A stretch of 64,000 nucleotides of DNA, from positions 7,173,001-7,237,000 of the forward strand of contig NC_092570.1 in assembly GCF_037975245.1 (NCBI RefSeq). The letters run 5' to 3'. The stretch is from Apostichopus japonicus (lineage: Eukaryota > Echinodermata > Holothuroidea > Aspidochirotida > Stichopodidae). This document shows positions 1-17,400 of this stretch, piece by piece. A program made the translations under genes and the position numbers. The first letter of the stretch is position 1. Every line of letters begins with the position of its first letter. The notes beneath the pieces were generated by a model, which was not told the origin of the DNA, made no database searches, and worked only from the letters and a program-made list of their open reading frames with translations.

Positions 1-250
1 GTTTATCTTAATAGTCTGAGGAAAATACTTGAACATTACTTCACATGGTAACCTCGAAAAGGATTGGACACTTCACATCCAGTTAGTCTGTTACCATTTC
101 AACGGTAAATAAACAGACCAATGTACTAAACAGTCCGTTATATGCACGATGCTGAAACCATTGTAACCGAGTGCGACTCGGTAGTAACTATGGAGGACTT
201 TTGAAAAAAATATTAAATCCTTTTGGGAATGTTCGGTGGTAGCAATGGTG

Positions 251-312
251 AGGGAGGAGGGGGAGGAGGGGGAGGAGGGGGAGGAGGGGGAGGAGGGGAG
301 GAGGGGGTGGGG
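251..312. repeat. GGAGGAGGGG-type purine minisatellite
   Basis: About six tandem copies of an 11-12 base unit of the form GGAGGAGGGGGA. The G-rich strand could form G-quadruplexes. A short open frame on the other strand is just this repeat read as Ser-Ser-Pro. Confidence 0.9.
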
Positions 313-570
313 TATGGTTGTCAATCAATCCAATCGTAGGAGATAAGCGAATGAATAGGAAACTCAGTGGGAGTTACATGACTTAGTATTGGGTCTTTCA
401 CCAATGAATAGGGAGAAAGCAAAGTGAATGGGACGGGGAAAAAAGAAGAAAAGAAATATGGTTCGTCACTCATTTCCTTTGGAAAAATAAGTTTGGCTGG
501 GGTATTCTAACACTGTAAGAACGGACGCTTTGGAGGGCAGGAGTGTGTGCGTGGGTGTGAACTGTGTGTG

Positions 571-600
571 AGGGTGGGTGGGTGGGTGGGTGGGTGGGGG
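571..600. repeat. (GGTG)n microsatellite
   Basis: About six GGTG units follow a GT-rich lead-in. It is a simple repeat with G-quadruplex potential and no coding signal. Confidence 0.9.
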
Positions 601-3600
601 AGGGCTGTTAATGACTTAATATACTTATAAATTATTTAAATCTTAGACTCAAATAGTAACATGTATTGGAAATGCTAAATATTTGCTTACCGTTGATGTT
701 GAAAATCTCAAAACAAAATGGATCAAACAAATGATGTTTCGCAATTTCATCAATGTTCGTATAACGTACGTGTTAGGATGAGGCGTAGGCTTCCACAGAA
801 GTAAAAAAAAAACTTGGCATCCAGATTAAAGAAAAAACAATGGAGCTGGTAAATTCATATATCTTGTTAACAGAAAAGACAATCTAACATCTCAAATCTT
901 ACGAAAAGCTGTCAAAATATGGACAAGAGACATTTCAATTCCAAATCAATCAGTTTGTATTTACAAAGTATCCTGTTTGCAATTTAACTTTGAAATAATT
1001 ATAGCAACGTGGATAATTACAAAGCCAATTTGCCCAATATTAATTTTCGGAAACAATTCTAATTTGAGCTTTGAATGTTGGAATTCGATTGACCTTATAT
1101 AGGCCAGCTACAGAAGACCATCATTTTAGCCTATCACAGTGAAAAGGTGAAAGGCAATGCATGGACTCCCTGTTTTTATACTGAGTGAATTTATTTTCAT
1201 ACGAAAAGTCATTCTTGTATCTTTCTTCCCTCAAACATGTTAATCGCATTTTGTCTTCACACCAGGCCCTCCCCGGAGATAACAGTAACCCGTCAATATT
1301 TTTTGGGTTCCTCTTAAGCAAGCAAAGAACAAACTGAAATGTCTCTTCTTGTTGTCTATATAACAATAGATTGGTTTTCTGCCTATATTTAAACGTGTTT
1401 TTGTGTCAATATAGGATCTCGAGGCGACCATTAGCTCTTACGTGTTACGAAGTACTCAAAGGTGATAATATATAAGTTACTTTTGTGGCAATCCTCAAGA
1501 CTAAAGGATCCTGCAGGTGTGATTGATGGAAACAATGGACGAGGAGAAGCCCTCGTTGTAATTGACAAACACTTAGGCCTCTCATCCTACCGCTGTATTC
1601 ATCATTAAACAGTGAATTAGTGAAATGAGGGAACGTTGCATGAATGTCGCAATGCATGCCGGACTTATCTTTAGTAACGGCATGGTATATACCAAGAGTA
1701 TTGACTTGATTCAAGTCGTTTTACGACTGATCTTGAAATCCCAAAACTATATACTCTGATTACATTTCATAAACTCTTGATTAAGGTGGAAGAATGAAAA
1801 CTATACAATCCATACCGATTTGATCCAGGGTTGTGCCCCCCCCCCCCATCCTCCCCATTGCCTTAATTCACAGCAACTACACAATTTTGCTACGTACATG
1901 ATATACCATATACTTTCATCCTTAAATCGTGTTGGACCTCATTAACGTAGTCTTTTCTCCTGGACTCGTCGTGAAATCTCAAAAGAAGAGCACATTTTCT
2001 ACTCTTTTTTTCATCAATCAGATCATTTTCAATGTTAGCTACGTTTATATGCTATCTTTGTGTATGTCTAGTTGGGGGAGTTTGGCTGTGTGTGTAATGA
2101 CTGGTGCTTAATTCCTATACCTATAGGGCACACACATATATAGTCGTGTTACACACGGACGACTGAATGGAGCTTTATTTTAGCTGTATGCACCATCCTT
2201 TTTTACTTAATGTATTTAGTTGCTCCAGGAGAAGGGAAAGCCAGAAAAGAATGGTAAACTACGACAAATATGACAAAGAATCTATAGAAATCCTGTCCAA
2301 GTGGATTGGGAAGTGAATACATAAGATTAAAAGCATTGGAAAGCGATTGTGGACACTTTAGTAAGCTGACGAATACACTACATACACGCGGATAAACGTT
2401 AAACAATGTGAAACGAAATAATCCATCCTATGGTCTCTCGTGGGACCGTGACCCAGTGAACGTTGATTTTCACCTACTAACCTATGCTATATAAATAAGT
2501 GACGAGAGGAGGTTTGAATATGCCGCGATGGGCGATAAAAGTTTGGTTGACTTCAGTTTATCATGTCGTAGTATACATTATATGGCTAATCTGAAAGCAT
2601 ATCTATGTAATGATAAACTTGAATCAACCAACACCAACTTATCTAAAACCCCTTTTTCTTGTTGTACAAATGTTTAGCGTAGTACGTGTTAGACTTATAC
2701 AGTTCCCTACGCCAAAGAGGCCCCTCCCCTCCTCCGGACGATTTTTGTTTTCTCACAACAGTGATCTACAATAGTGGGCAGTATATCTCAAGTTTAATAA
2801 ATGTGCCCGCACACGGAGGGGGGAGGGGAGTGAGGGGTGTGGAATGGGGATCATATCATGGGTAAAAAAAAAACACTCCTTGCAACATCATTCATCATTT
2901 TGTGTCGAAATAAAGGAAGAGATTGAGAAACAAATTTCCAATTTACAAACAAGAAAACAGCTGACCAAATCCACGTGTAGACTAATATTATTATTAAATT
3001 ACATTTATATAGCACTTTTTCTAAAAGTAAGCTCTAAGTAAGAAACTTCAAATCCTTAACACTGAAGTGGACCGGAGCACCCTCACTCAGCCGCAAGCAG
3101 CAAGTATTCTCGATTGCTGGTAATAGGGAAGACTCGTTTGGAGCTGTAGGTACTCACTGTACACTTGTGTCTAATTACCGACAGTATAGCAAACTGTGTG
3201 TGTATTTTCTGGGATCGATGGTGGTGTTTAACACTTCTGTTACACCTCATTCGAAACTAGGTCAAATTACCGGCATTAGACGTTTCTTTTTGCGCGAGTC
3301 TTCACACCCTTCAAATCTGTACTGATTTGGGATGGACAGTCTAACCGATATGAGGAATTCGGCCAATTATATTTCATCGGGTCATAGAGTTAGGGTCAGG
3401 GTGGGGGTATGGTGAAGTTTAATGAGGTGGGTTATAGGATGAGTGGGACTAATCCGTTACCCCCCCCCCCTCCCGCCAAAAAAGAGAGAACTGATTCTAC
3501 TTTCTAATAAATCTGGTAGACCTAGTTTCGTAGAGTCACATAATGACGTCTCTCTGCAAGGCAATCGCCGACGTATACTTTGGTGACATGACTTTCCGAA

Positions 3601-4101
3601 CCGACAGACGAAGATAGAAATAAATACAACGGACTGCCAAGATTCCTACCTTATGATTTGATTTATGGCGTTACTGATTCCATTTTATTATACCTTGGAT
3701 ATGATTATAAGCTATTACATGGCGACTCACGTATTGTTTGTTGATTCTGTCTGTTCGCGTATAGTATACACTGTGATGTGTTTTATATACCGACGACCAT
3801 TGCCAAGTATATACTAACTCCCATCAAAACAGTAATGAGGACTGCACGTTGACACATCTTAAATATGATTAAATTAAGACAGATAGTTCTCTGGTTTAAA
3901 CAGGTTGGCATAAACGCATAAAATTCTAGACGTTTTTTTTTCAGAACAGGATGTCCTTATTCTAACCTCACTCAGATGTTTATCATTCTTGAAGGAGCTT
4001 TTCGAGCTGATTTTCGACGAAATTATACACACCTTCGTTTGACCTTTTGTTTTACTAATGTATTTGGAGCGCCTGTACATCCGTACATTACTGCGTTTAT
4101 G

Positions 4102-4129
4102 CAGGGAGTTGTTCCATAACAACTCCCTG
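4102..4129. repeat. 12-bp perfect hairpin, recurring sequence
   Basis: The arms CAGGGAGTTGTT and AACAACTCCCTG are separated by CCAT. A degenerate copy of the same string (CAGGGAGTTTCC then ATAACAACTC) lies at about 46023-46048, so this is a dispersed hairpin motif and not a chance palindrome. Its parent element was not identified. Confidence 0.7.
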
Positions 4130-7100
4130 GTTTATGTAGTAACCCATGGAGTACTGCACCACCATGTTCGAGAAAAATAACGGTAATAATGATACTAAAA
4201 CATATAACATCACGTGATCTTTGTGGGAGCACGTTACACAATTAAACCCACTGGTTTTTGTTAAGTTTGTACAGGACCTTCGATAAATGTCGATTTTAAG
4301 TCATACATATGCTCATTAGTACATAAACTGCGGTAGACGATGTATGAAATAAACCATGATAAAAACCTGTTAGAGAAATATACACGTGAAAGAGGATTTC
4401 CCGGGTTAGCAACGGACGTATGCATTTTCTTCAAATTCTTCATCAAATTATCTCTTATACCGTGTTATATTCTGTAGGATACACTACTAGGATCTGAAAA
4501 GGAGGTGCGCATTAATTAAGAAACTTTCTTGACACCTCCACAAGCTGCAGTCTTTTTACTGGTAGAACATCATTTGAAGACTAGATTTTCGTGCGCCCGC
4601 GCGCGCGTGTGGGAGAGGATTACAAAGTAGGGGATTTGCACATACGTAACATCACATCCTTCCAGACAGGGATATATTGCAACATGGGGTTTAGACGTGT
4701 AGGGGTGAGAGAAAGAGTGTAACTACCGTTGCGCACTCAAATGTCTTCAATGATTCAATATTTTTCATCATCATATTTTCCGCTCAGACATGTGGGCCTG
4801 CATGATCTTGTCCCTATACTATGGAATGGAAGTTGTTTGGGTAAGCTACTAAGCCTTTTTTCCACCCATAAACCTATAGAATACAGACAAGGTTTTCTTT
4901 TATCCAAGTGCTGCCATATCGATTTAGATAATAGCACAACAAGACATTACGTGTTTGGTGATGTAGAGAATTGGGCCTGCCATCAATAAAATTACTTAAA
5001 AGGAAGTACACATAATAGCTGTTATGCTTATTCCTGTAGAGGGACAATTAAACCCCCTTAGGTGAACCCATCACTTCACCATCACAGACGAAGGGTTCCT
5101 TTATAACAAATCAGACACCATTCAAAGGTTTTTATCGAATATTTTTCGTCACTATCGATATGTCGTGGGCCCTAATGGCCGTATTTTTAGAGTGTATAGG
5201 CTTATATAGGGTAAAGAAACTGTTATATGCCAAATGAACAACGTAATATACCGTAAGGACAGCATACTAAATTCACGGTATAGGCCTATACATCGAAGAT
5301 AAACAACCTAGTCTTACCTTATATGGACTGTTAAGGAGATATTCCAAAATCAAGAAAGCAATATAAAGATTTGCATCAGAAAGATGTAGAAGAAACCGGA
5401 AGTGGGAGATGACTGCCTTCGATTTAAAAATTCATAACTTCTGGGCTGGCTAACATTACTTGTCCTTCAAAAGGATTATTGCATACTATGAGCCGAGAGA
5501 TTATGGGCCGCAGTCAGTCACATTCTCATTGTTGTTCCGTGAGGGGCACAGGGGGTGGGGGGGTAAGGGAGGGGTACAACATTAGTCAATTCATAATTAC
5601 CAACATTTAATATCAAAATTTACAATGGCTTTTGAGTGATCGAGTATAGAACCTGTCATGTGCTTTCTCCTAAAGCAACAAGGCACGGTCACAATTTCCA
5701 CAGAGATAACTCTTTATGGGGGTGTGGTACCCCTCTCCCCACACACGCCAATTTCAACACGACTGAAAATTGGTCTGAACCCCCCCCCCCCCTTTCGTCC
5801 CTCGCCATCCCTATCCCAAACGTGTGTCCGGTTCCTTGAGCAAGGTGGACCTGCACAAACCGACTTTAGCGGTGTATGATAATGAAAATACAATATATTA
5901 AAGCTACACATTCAATATTAGGATGTGTATAAGCATTCATATTAGGATATGCTAGCAAAATAAAGTGACGCATTACCATCTCAGTAGGCAAGACCCGCAA
6001 GAGGCATTTTAATGTCACCAGACTCACAATTCGGAACAGTCGTTACCCGTTTAGACATACCCAGGCCTACAATTGAACCCCACTTGAACATTGGATAATG
6101 TGAAAAAGCAGAAAGCTGACAGAACAATTTTCGAATACTTATAGCAACTGTCATAGAATGCTCAAATTTTATTGAGGCCAATACAGACCCACCCGTAAGA
6201 GCGATCAGTAGGCTATAAGGTCGTCAGGGCAACTTTAAATGCTATCATAATAATGTGCACAAACAATGTGAATAAGCTCACACTTAGCACAACGATTTTA
6301 TAGTGTGCTTTCCGTGTTAACTCACCAATGTATCCGCAGATATACTGGGCAGGATTGGAACCATTAAAAAATCTTGCAGTAAACAAATTGTCCCCATGGT
6401 TGTAAAACTAGTCAAAGGCCATGACCACGGGCGTCTAAAGTTCCCCATCTTTGTAGCAGATTTGGTACAACTACTATATCACGTTAAAATGAAAGCAATC
6501 AGATTTGTCTGTAAGTAACCATGAAAGTATTTATCCTGACAAAAAGTGTTCAACTTATCGTAAAATATTTCAAATATAGATTTTTATAACTTACCTCCCA
6601 TCCCAAGGCCATGGTCTGTAGACGCCTTGCCATTTCTGAAGAGGACGCATCGATCTCAAAAAATAAGGCGGTGACGAAGACATTTGCATGGCGTTATAGT
6701 CTGATATAATGTTGTACGCCACCTGGTCTTTTATTAATATTCTCCGCAAAACAAGCACGTTTCCAATATTAACTCACTCTCCCAGAGTTTAATATGACAA
6801 GTTGTATGGGAGAGAAGGGTCCTTGTAAAACCCTTATCACCGTACAAGCTTACCGTATGAATAGTCAATGACAGCTAATGAGCAATATTCTGTTCCATTC
6901 CATTCACGGTTTGCATATAGGCAGTCGACAAATTTACACACAGATCAAGCCAAGACTGACGTCCGTAAGTGTATCTAACGTTTTTGTTCGCGAAATCAAA
7001 AGGTAAACACAGGAGGAGAGTAAAGAGAGCATCGCCTCATGGTGTGAATGTTATACACGTTATATAGGAAAGTAAAGCTTGTTGTATGTTTGTCTTTCCT

Positions 7101-9838
7101 GGGTGGTTTGTTAGTGAAAACTTCTGCAGACAAGTTGATCGATATTAACAAAGTAATTCAACCTTTTGACTAGCATGCAGCCGATTATACGTAATGGTAT
7201 ATATAGTAGTATATAGCATTACAACAGTGGGCTCGTAAAACCATGGAGCTATAAACAGGTAAAACTTAGTGGGAATATTAACTGTGTATACAGATTTATA
7301 AACGATAGGTAACAAGAGCCTATACATCAATATACAAAAATGTATATAGCATAGGATCGCCTACGCAATCGACGAGTTCTATCAAAACAAAGAGGTTCTA
7401 AGATTGCAATCACTGTATTCAACTTACACTCCAAAAAAGATATCGAGCCTTTGTTCTAGGGTGACTTGTATAGATCAAATCCGTGCAAAAGGATATGCTA
7501 TATAGCTGACACAGAATTGTAAACTAGAACTTGTTTATTCAAGCATGACACTTAGTATCCGATTATAGGCTATGGCGGGACGAGGAGCCATATTATAGGG
7601 GATAAATGCTACACTGGTATAGCATCGACATGATGAAGAAAATCGATTTGACACGGTGAGCGATCTGCATCCAAATAATTCCTTTACTGGCTGCCTCTGT
7701 CGGACAGAGAACCTCACTGCGATATTTTAGTCTCTATTAAATTACCCCTCGTGTTAGTTCGTACCGGAATGATTTGAAGAGACAGCGTCTTAAGGAGTTT
7801 TTAGTATTTTAGCATGGGGGTTGTTACTAAGAACTATATTAGCATCCTACTAGGTTAGGTCAGCACTGAAGTAATTATGACTGTTAGTATGCTTTATTTA
7901 TGCGAAGAGATAATTTCAAGTGGAAATGGCTCGCTCTTTTATACTATGTGTTTGGGATATAATTTCACATTGCTTGAATACACTGACAAGTTAAAGCAAT
8001 GCGTCGGCGAAACAAAACCTCAATGTGTTTAACATAATTTATACATTAGACAAGCCGTGAACATGATATGAATGGAGGTTTTGGTTTATAATTCAAACCA
8101 GAATCGCTTTTAAATTGTTCTCTTAGAAAAAAATCATTGAAAGCATCCAGATCCGGCGAATAACGTTTATGTTGTATTTTCGTTTAGACCGGTTCAGCAA
8201 ACAGTACGATATACTGGATGCATATAGGCTTATTGCAGTATGCGTTGATCAATGAACAAATCTTAAATTCTCCCAAAATTATAGCAAACACAACTGCCTG
8301 TCTGGCGGGACTATTCGGTGTCCAACATGATTTGTCCACGACGCGAAACAGTTACTTGATGAAACAAATATTTCCGTTAAGAATAAAGATTAATTGTGAC
8401 AGGATTAAGAAGAAGTAAAAGTACTGTAAACTGATGACGTTTTGTAGGCTATAACAAGTCAACTTCCAAGTTCCAACTCATAATACACAAATGCTTATAC
8501 GTTGATGAACAGTAATATAGTCAGCATACCACATGGCTGTCTGAGCATATTGTATATTTTGCTTCAAATAGCTAGCCTATAGGCCTACACGTGTACGTGC
8601 CTTCTCGCCATTAAACGTCAGTCAATGGCGTTGCCATGGATTTACAAGCCTCGTGACATGGTAACTATATATCACAGCCTATGTACCTAATTACACACAT
8701 TATCGTATTACATCCATTATAGATGGCAACTTGCATTTCCATCTTAAAGTATCTCCATCATCTGTGAAAATTATGTAATTGCAGATCTGATATTTCCCCG
8801 TGACGACGAAAAGTGGTTAAGAGTCCCCAAATTGTTAAATTAGTCCTGTATAGTGTTAAGCGAGAGCTATGAGTCATAACTTTAAAACCTTACATTATAC
8901 GTGTACCTCATTGCATTGTTAACTGATCACTATAAATATATAGCTTAGCCTTCACAAAGACCGCTTAATTGAATAACCCATATATATATAGGGAAACAAT
9001 AGGCCTATGCACCACGCTGCTTTATGCAAACTACAAATCTTCATGGCTATACAAGAAAGGATGGCTTGCTTCGGTGACTTTCAGCCTCTATTCAATTGTT
9101 CAATTATCAAATTTATCAACAAAAAGGAGAAAAGAAAACAAATTGCGATCCGTCATCAAATTTGTACATCAATGATGGGCAAAGTTACATGTACAGTAAG
9201 GCCGCTACCTATGGGCAAGGGGTTTGTAAGATTTTAGATGACCAAACAGGTGCTCCCGATTTCCAGGGCGGTGTCTGGATTAAAAGTGTCCCGGGATTCA
9301 TGTAGGTCATGCATTGTCCACTGATCAGCTGGTCAGCTAAAGACGTAAACTCCAAAACTCATATCTACTATAAAGTAAAGTTAAAGTTAAGTTAAATAAA
9401 AGGAACGCAAGTACGATAGATTGCATCCGGGTATTTTTGACAAGCATTTTCGCGCGAAAAAAAAGAGGCTTGAATGCCATACAGGCTTCAGTATCATGTT
9501 CCTAAAGTATCTTGATAGAACAAAACTACAAACACAATGTGAAACGTTTGGAACAGATTAAAAATGGGGAAAATATTCCCGACTATCTTACTTGTCTGGT
9601 TCCACGGTAACTTCCGGTTGTTGTTTATCGGGATCCTTTGATTCCATTGTCCAGCTTTTCACATGACGTAACAATGACCCAGGACATATATGGTGTCACT
9701 CTGTATGAATAGCAATATATAGCATCCCAATGGTACATGCAAGTATATATGAGAGGCGGCTTCTTCTGAGATCTTCTGAGATTCTGATGATCTGTTGAAG
9801 AAAATTCGATATAGTGAAAAGTTACCTATAGTTTACTC

Positions 9839-10136
9839 GGTGACAGCCCGATATTCACAAGGTTCTATATTCATATATTCATTGTTCATAAGGGTCATCA
9901 TCCATAAGATTAATTGTTCATAAGGTTCGCTATTCACAATGAGCAAAAAGTTTCATTGTTCATAAGGTTCGTTATTCATAATGTGAAAAAAAAAGTTTGC
10001 CCATTATGAAAATCAAACCTTTGTTTCCATTATGAATAGCGAACCTTTCTATCAAAAAATTGCACGTTATGAATAACGAACCTTATGAACAATGACCCTT
10101 GTGAATAGCGGACCTTATGAATATCGGGCAGACCCC
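9839..10136. mobile_element. 298-bp foldback MITE with 9-bp target duplication
   Basis: The 9-mer AGTTTACTC occurs at 9830-9838 and again at 10137-10145, as a target site duplication would. Inside it the ends are inverted repeats: GCCCGATATTCA on the left and TGAATATCGGGC on the right, with partial pairing to the outermost GG/CC. The interior is made of repeated, alternately oriented units built on TTCATAAGGTTCGTTATTCA, so the whole element can fold back. There is no coding capacity. Known biology: 9-bp duplications are typical of Mutator-like (MULE) elements; assigning it to that superfamily is inference. Confidence 0.8.
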
Positions 10137-10314
10137 AGTTTACTCAGTCCCAAATCTTCCTTCCCTTTGATCTATTAAGTGTAAGAAAAACAGGAGAGAA
10201 GGGGGGGGGGGCGAAAAATAAAAATAAACAAACGAACCAAAAAACAGCAACATCATAATTGACGTTATGTAGGTCTTTACATGGACCCAACACGTGTATA
10301 TATATTTTGTACAT

Positions 10315-10345
10315 TAAAAAAAAATATTATTAATATTTTTTTTTA
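10315..10345. repeat. AT-only 15-bp perfect inverted repeat
   Basis: Two 15-base arms (T, nine A, TATTA and its complement) are separated by a single T. It is a perfect palindrome but low in complexity, so it may be a chance product of A and T runs. Confidence 0.7.
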
Positions 10346-14335
<3,990 letters not shown>

Positions 14336-14543
14336 CACCCAGTTGGGACAATGTATTTTTTTTTCTATACTGTACTGTCATGACCCGCTTCAAAGCACTC
14401 TTGCTGACAGTATGAGCAGTATAAATATCCTATTTGTATCAGATCAAGGTTAGGAACTGTTCATACTGTCAGTAGGAGTGCTTTGATGCTTCGAGCGGAT
14501 AGTATAGAGTGGTATTAGCACTGAAAATTGTCCCAACTGGCTA
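14336..14543. mobile_element. 208-bp hairpin MITE, copy 1 (CAGTTGGGACAAT family)
   Basis: Terminal inverted repeats CAGTTGGGACAAT and ATTGTCCCAACTG bound a sequence that is itself foldback: CAAAGCACTCTTGCTGACAG on the left pairs with CTGTCAGTAGGAGTGCTTTG on the right. It is non-coding. A related copy in opposite orientation lies at 50876-51087; the shared interior string is CAAGGTTAGGAACTGT. No clean target duplication is visible at this copy. Confidence 0.8.
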
Positions 14544-15069
14544 ATTCTAGTGTTTACATCATAAACATAGCATGCAACAGCAACAACAGCATATAAGTTT
14601 ATATACACAACTTATTACTTTGCAATATGGGTTAGGCTATATATAACATAACATCGACATATACAATACTTCAGTCTGGTTATAATGATCTGGTGGACAG
14701 TCTGGCGTTCCATAAACAACTGCTTTAAGATCTTCACGTGCGTTTGTTGCGGCATGCCATCCCTAAATCTCTTAAGACCCTCATGACATGCTATTAACAG
14801 ATGTGACGCCTTAATGGACGCCACCTTTGACCTAACTCATCCATTTGTAACATACTGTTCAAGTGTTGCGTATCCTTTTACAGCAAATCTTGGCCTAGGC
14901 TAAATAAAATTGATCAAATGTTATCTCCCGAGGATATTTTGAAGAGCACGTTTTAAAACAAAAAAGAAGTAGGACGGGTGACATACACGTCCCTTCACAA
15001 ATACTTTAGTAACTGAATACTTTCCTCGGTGTTTACATTCATGATCGTTTGCCAACCAGTAGAGTGAGA

Positions 15070-15254
15070 AGACCCACCAGTGGGTTTAACTAGTAGTAAA
15101 ATACGAGGGACGGGGTCAGCGAGCAAACCAACCAATGGTATCAGCTGGTAGGGAAATTGAGGGGCTGGGACAGTGAGCAGAACCACCATTGCCGCGGTAG
15201 CTGGTAGGGTAATTGATGGGCGGGGACGACAGCTAGCAAATAAACCATTGAATC

Positions 15255-15255
<1 letters not shown>
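15070..15255. repeat. degenerate ~58-bp minisatellite
   Basis: About three diverged units share the pattern ACCA-TGG, AGCTGGTAGGG, AATTGA, GGG-GGGGAC and AGC-AGCAAA-AACC. The array runs directly into a TA microsatellite. No coding signal was seen. Confidence 0.6.

Positions 15256-15309
<54 letters not shown>
15256..15309. repeat. (TA)n microsatellite
   Basis: About 27 TA dinucleotides immediately after the minisatellite. Confidence 0.95.
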
Positions 15310-15313
<4 letters not shown>

Positions 15314-15921
15314 TATATTAATGACGTATAAGGAACACATTTTATTTTTATGTTTTCTGAAAGAAAGTTCTCATTCGACTATTCATAAATGTATATTACA
15401 TGCCAACCTTACACATTACGAGTAGTACCCCTGTGACATATATCTTACACGGTACAGGTACAGAGCCGTATATAGAGAGACCAATAACGTAACGATTTCT
15501 GATTTCTGATTAGCTCCGTCATCACCTCTCGGGAAACATTTCATACCATTGGTTTGATTGTAGACAGGGATTATAACTTTCGCTATTTTTAGTTGGTCGG
15601 GATATTACCCGTTAGCAGCGATGTATTGATGATAAACGTAAGAGGCTATTAGATGTAAGGAGAACTTTCCTGGCAAATATTAGACTTTAAGTTATCAAAC
15701 CCAGATGCCTTGTTTGGCTACAGACAATTCAAAACAATTTTGACAGCGGAGATAGAAATACAACCTGCCGACTTTTTTATAGCCAAAACTCAATTGGTAG
15801 GCCTTATGATCATTAGATTGTGTATGACGGAATCAGAAGTTGGAGAAAAATAGAGGGCATCTGACATTAATTCCTTGGCTGGATTCATTTTGTAGCCCCT
15901 TTAAATGTTCAGTGTCATTTA

Positions 15922-15961
15922 GCCTCTGAAGAAGATCCTTCTAGGATCGAAACGTCAGGCC
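15922..15961 (+). ncRNA. hammerhead-ribozyme-like motif, probably Penelope-type element relic
   Basis: Read in order: GCCT, CTGAAGA, A, GATCC, TTCTA, GGATC, GAAAC, GTC, AGGC. This matches a type I hammerhead layout: stem I GCCT/AGGC, conserved core CTGANGA, stem II GATCC/GGATC, GAAA, a minimal stem III (AC/GT) and C at the cleavage position. One extra A sits between the core and stem II. Established knowledge: Penelope-like retroelements carry hammerheads with very short stem III. No reverse transcriptase is visible nearby, so this is probably a truncated relic; activity is not implied. Confidence 0.5.
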
Positions 15962-17400
15962 AGCTTACTTTTACACCTTTAAATGTTCGGCAGTGGCTTA
16001 TTCCCCCCCCCCCCCCCCCTCCCATAGGAAGTAGCATATGCGTTTAGAAAATAAAGGTGATACAATAACGAAAATCAAAATGCACACGTACATTACAGTT
16101 TTGTCATTGAAGGAAATGTTAACGGCGCTGTTTCAAAACCTCGGAGTCATATTATTGTGTTTGTGCTCAGTTTGCGAACTTGCTTACTATAGCCTCCATA
16201 TTTTCCTGCATGATTTCGCGGGTGTTTTCCTTTATTCGGTATTGATTTTCGGCCTTTCCTTACCAAGTCATCCTTTCTGTTCCTTCTATGCCAAGCTCTT
16301 TGGACTCCTGTCCCCTTCTCTCACCTGTCTGCCCCAACTATTCTGTAACAACGAACAGATATAAATAACTGTCATGTGCTACCTTGTTTACATTTCCGCT
16401 GTGTACAAAGTGAATCACCAACCTAACGAATTTTCAAGACGGACGTTTGCGAACTTTGCCGGTCACTTAACAGGATGATCCGAAATGCACTTACTTTGTA
16501 AAGCTAAAGGTCGTTTTGAATGAAAAGGTAATATGGTTGACTTTTTATGTCTATTTCAATTTGTTCTTTTCAGTTTGGTAGGTCTAAGTATTAGCGCCAA
16601 CTGTGTTACTTATTAACCGTACTCATGTCCTAAATAGGTTACTCATCACACAGCATAGAACACCGGTTTTGCGAAATGTATAACGTGTAGGCTCGTATAG
16701 TCTAGGTATATTTTTGTGTGGAAATAACAACATGTATTTGTATCTAGATTGCTTTCATGCTTACTACTCTTTTTGCCACGGGATTACCAACAAATTTCAC
16801 CGTCGCTTGTCTCTAAGTTATGCTTATAGTTATACTAGCCTTATATACTGTGCCTTAGGTTTATTACATGTCTACTATCTAGTTAGAACTTTATTTATAA
16901 ATATAAATGACCAATCAGGAAAAATCCTAGTATCTTTTAAAATTTAGAAAATGTTAATTTAATTAACTTAAGCAGAATTTTGCATGTCATTCTTGTGAAC
17001 ATTTACTATTTTGAAACTTATTATTATTTTTTTTTGGGGGGGGGGGGGGAATCAGTACTTGTTAAGTATGGGAGCCCTGCAGAATACCCATTGCAGCAAC
17101 TCACACACAAAGGGCTTTTGAGAAAGGCAGTACATTGTTTACCATAGGAACCTCCAGTCATAATCTGTGAGATTCAAGAGTTGCGGGATATTTCTGCAAT
17201 TAAGCATATATATGTATGTTGTATGGTCATTATATAGCCACTTCTTGCTTACATGTGAAAATATTCTTACTGCTACTTTTATATAAGAAAATAGCCATTG
17301 CACTTAAGCATGCATCATAATATTACAGTTCCCTGTTTATGACTCTTCCTTTTGTAATCACTGGTTATGTTCATATATAGGTGCACAGCCTGAACTCATC

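Larger units (their letters stand above)
1..9838. other. gene-poor intergenic DNA
   Basis: No convincing exon was found on either strand. The open frames are under 95 codons, lack recognisable motifs and lack paired splice sites in a consistent phase. The stretch is AT-rich and broken up by short C or G runs (for example near 1837, 3462 and 5780), two GC-rich simple repeats at the left edge and a small hairpin at 4102. An unrecognised or non-coding gene could be missed here. Confidence 0.5.
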
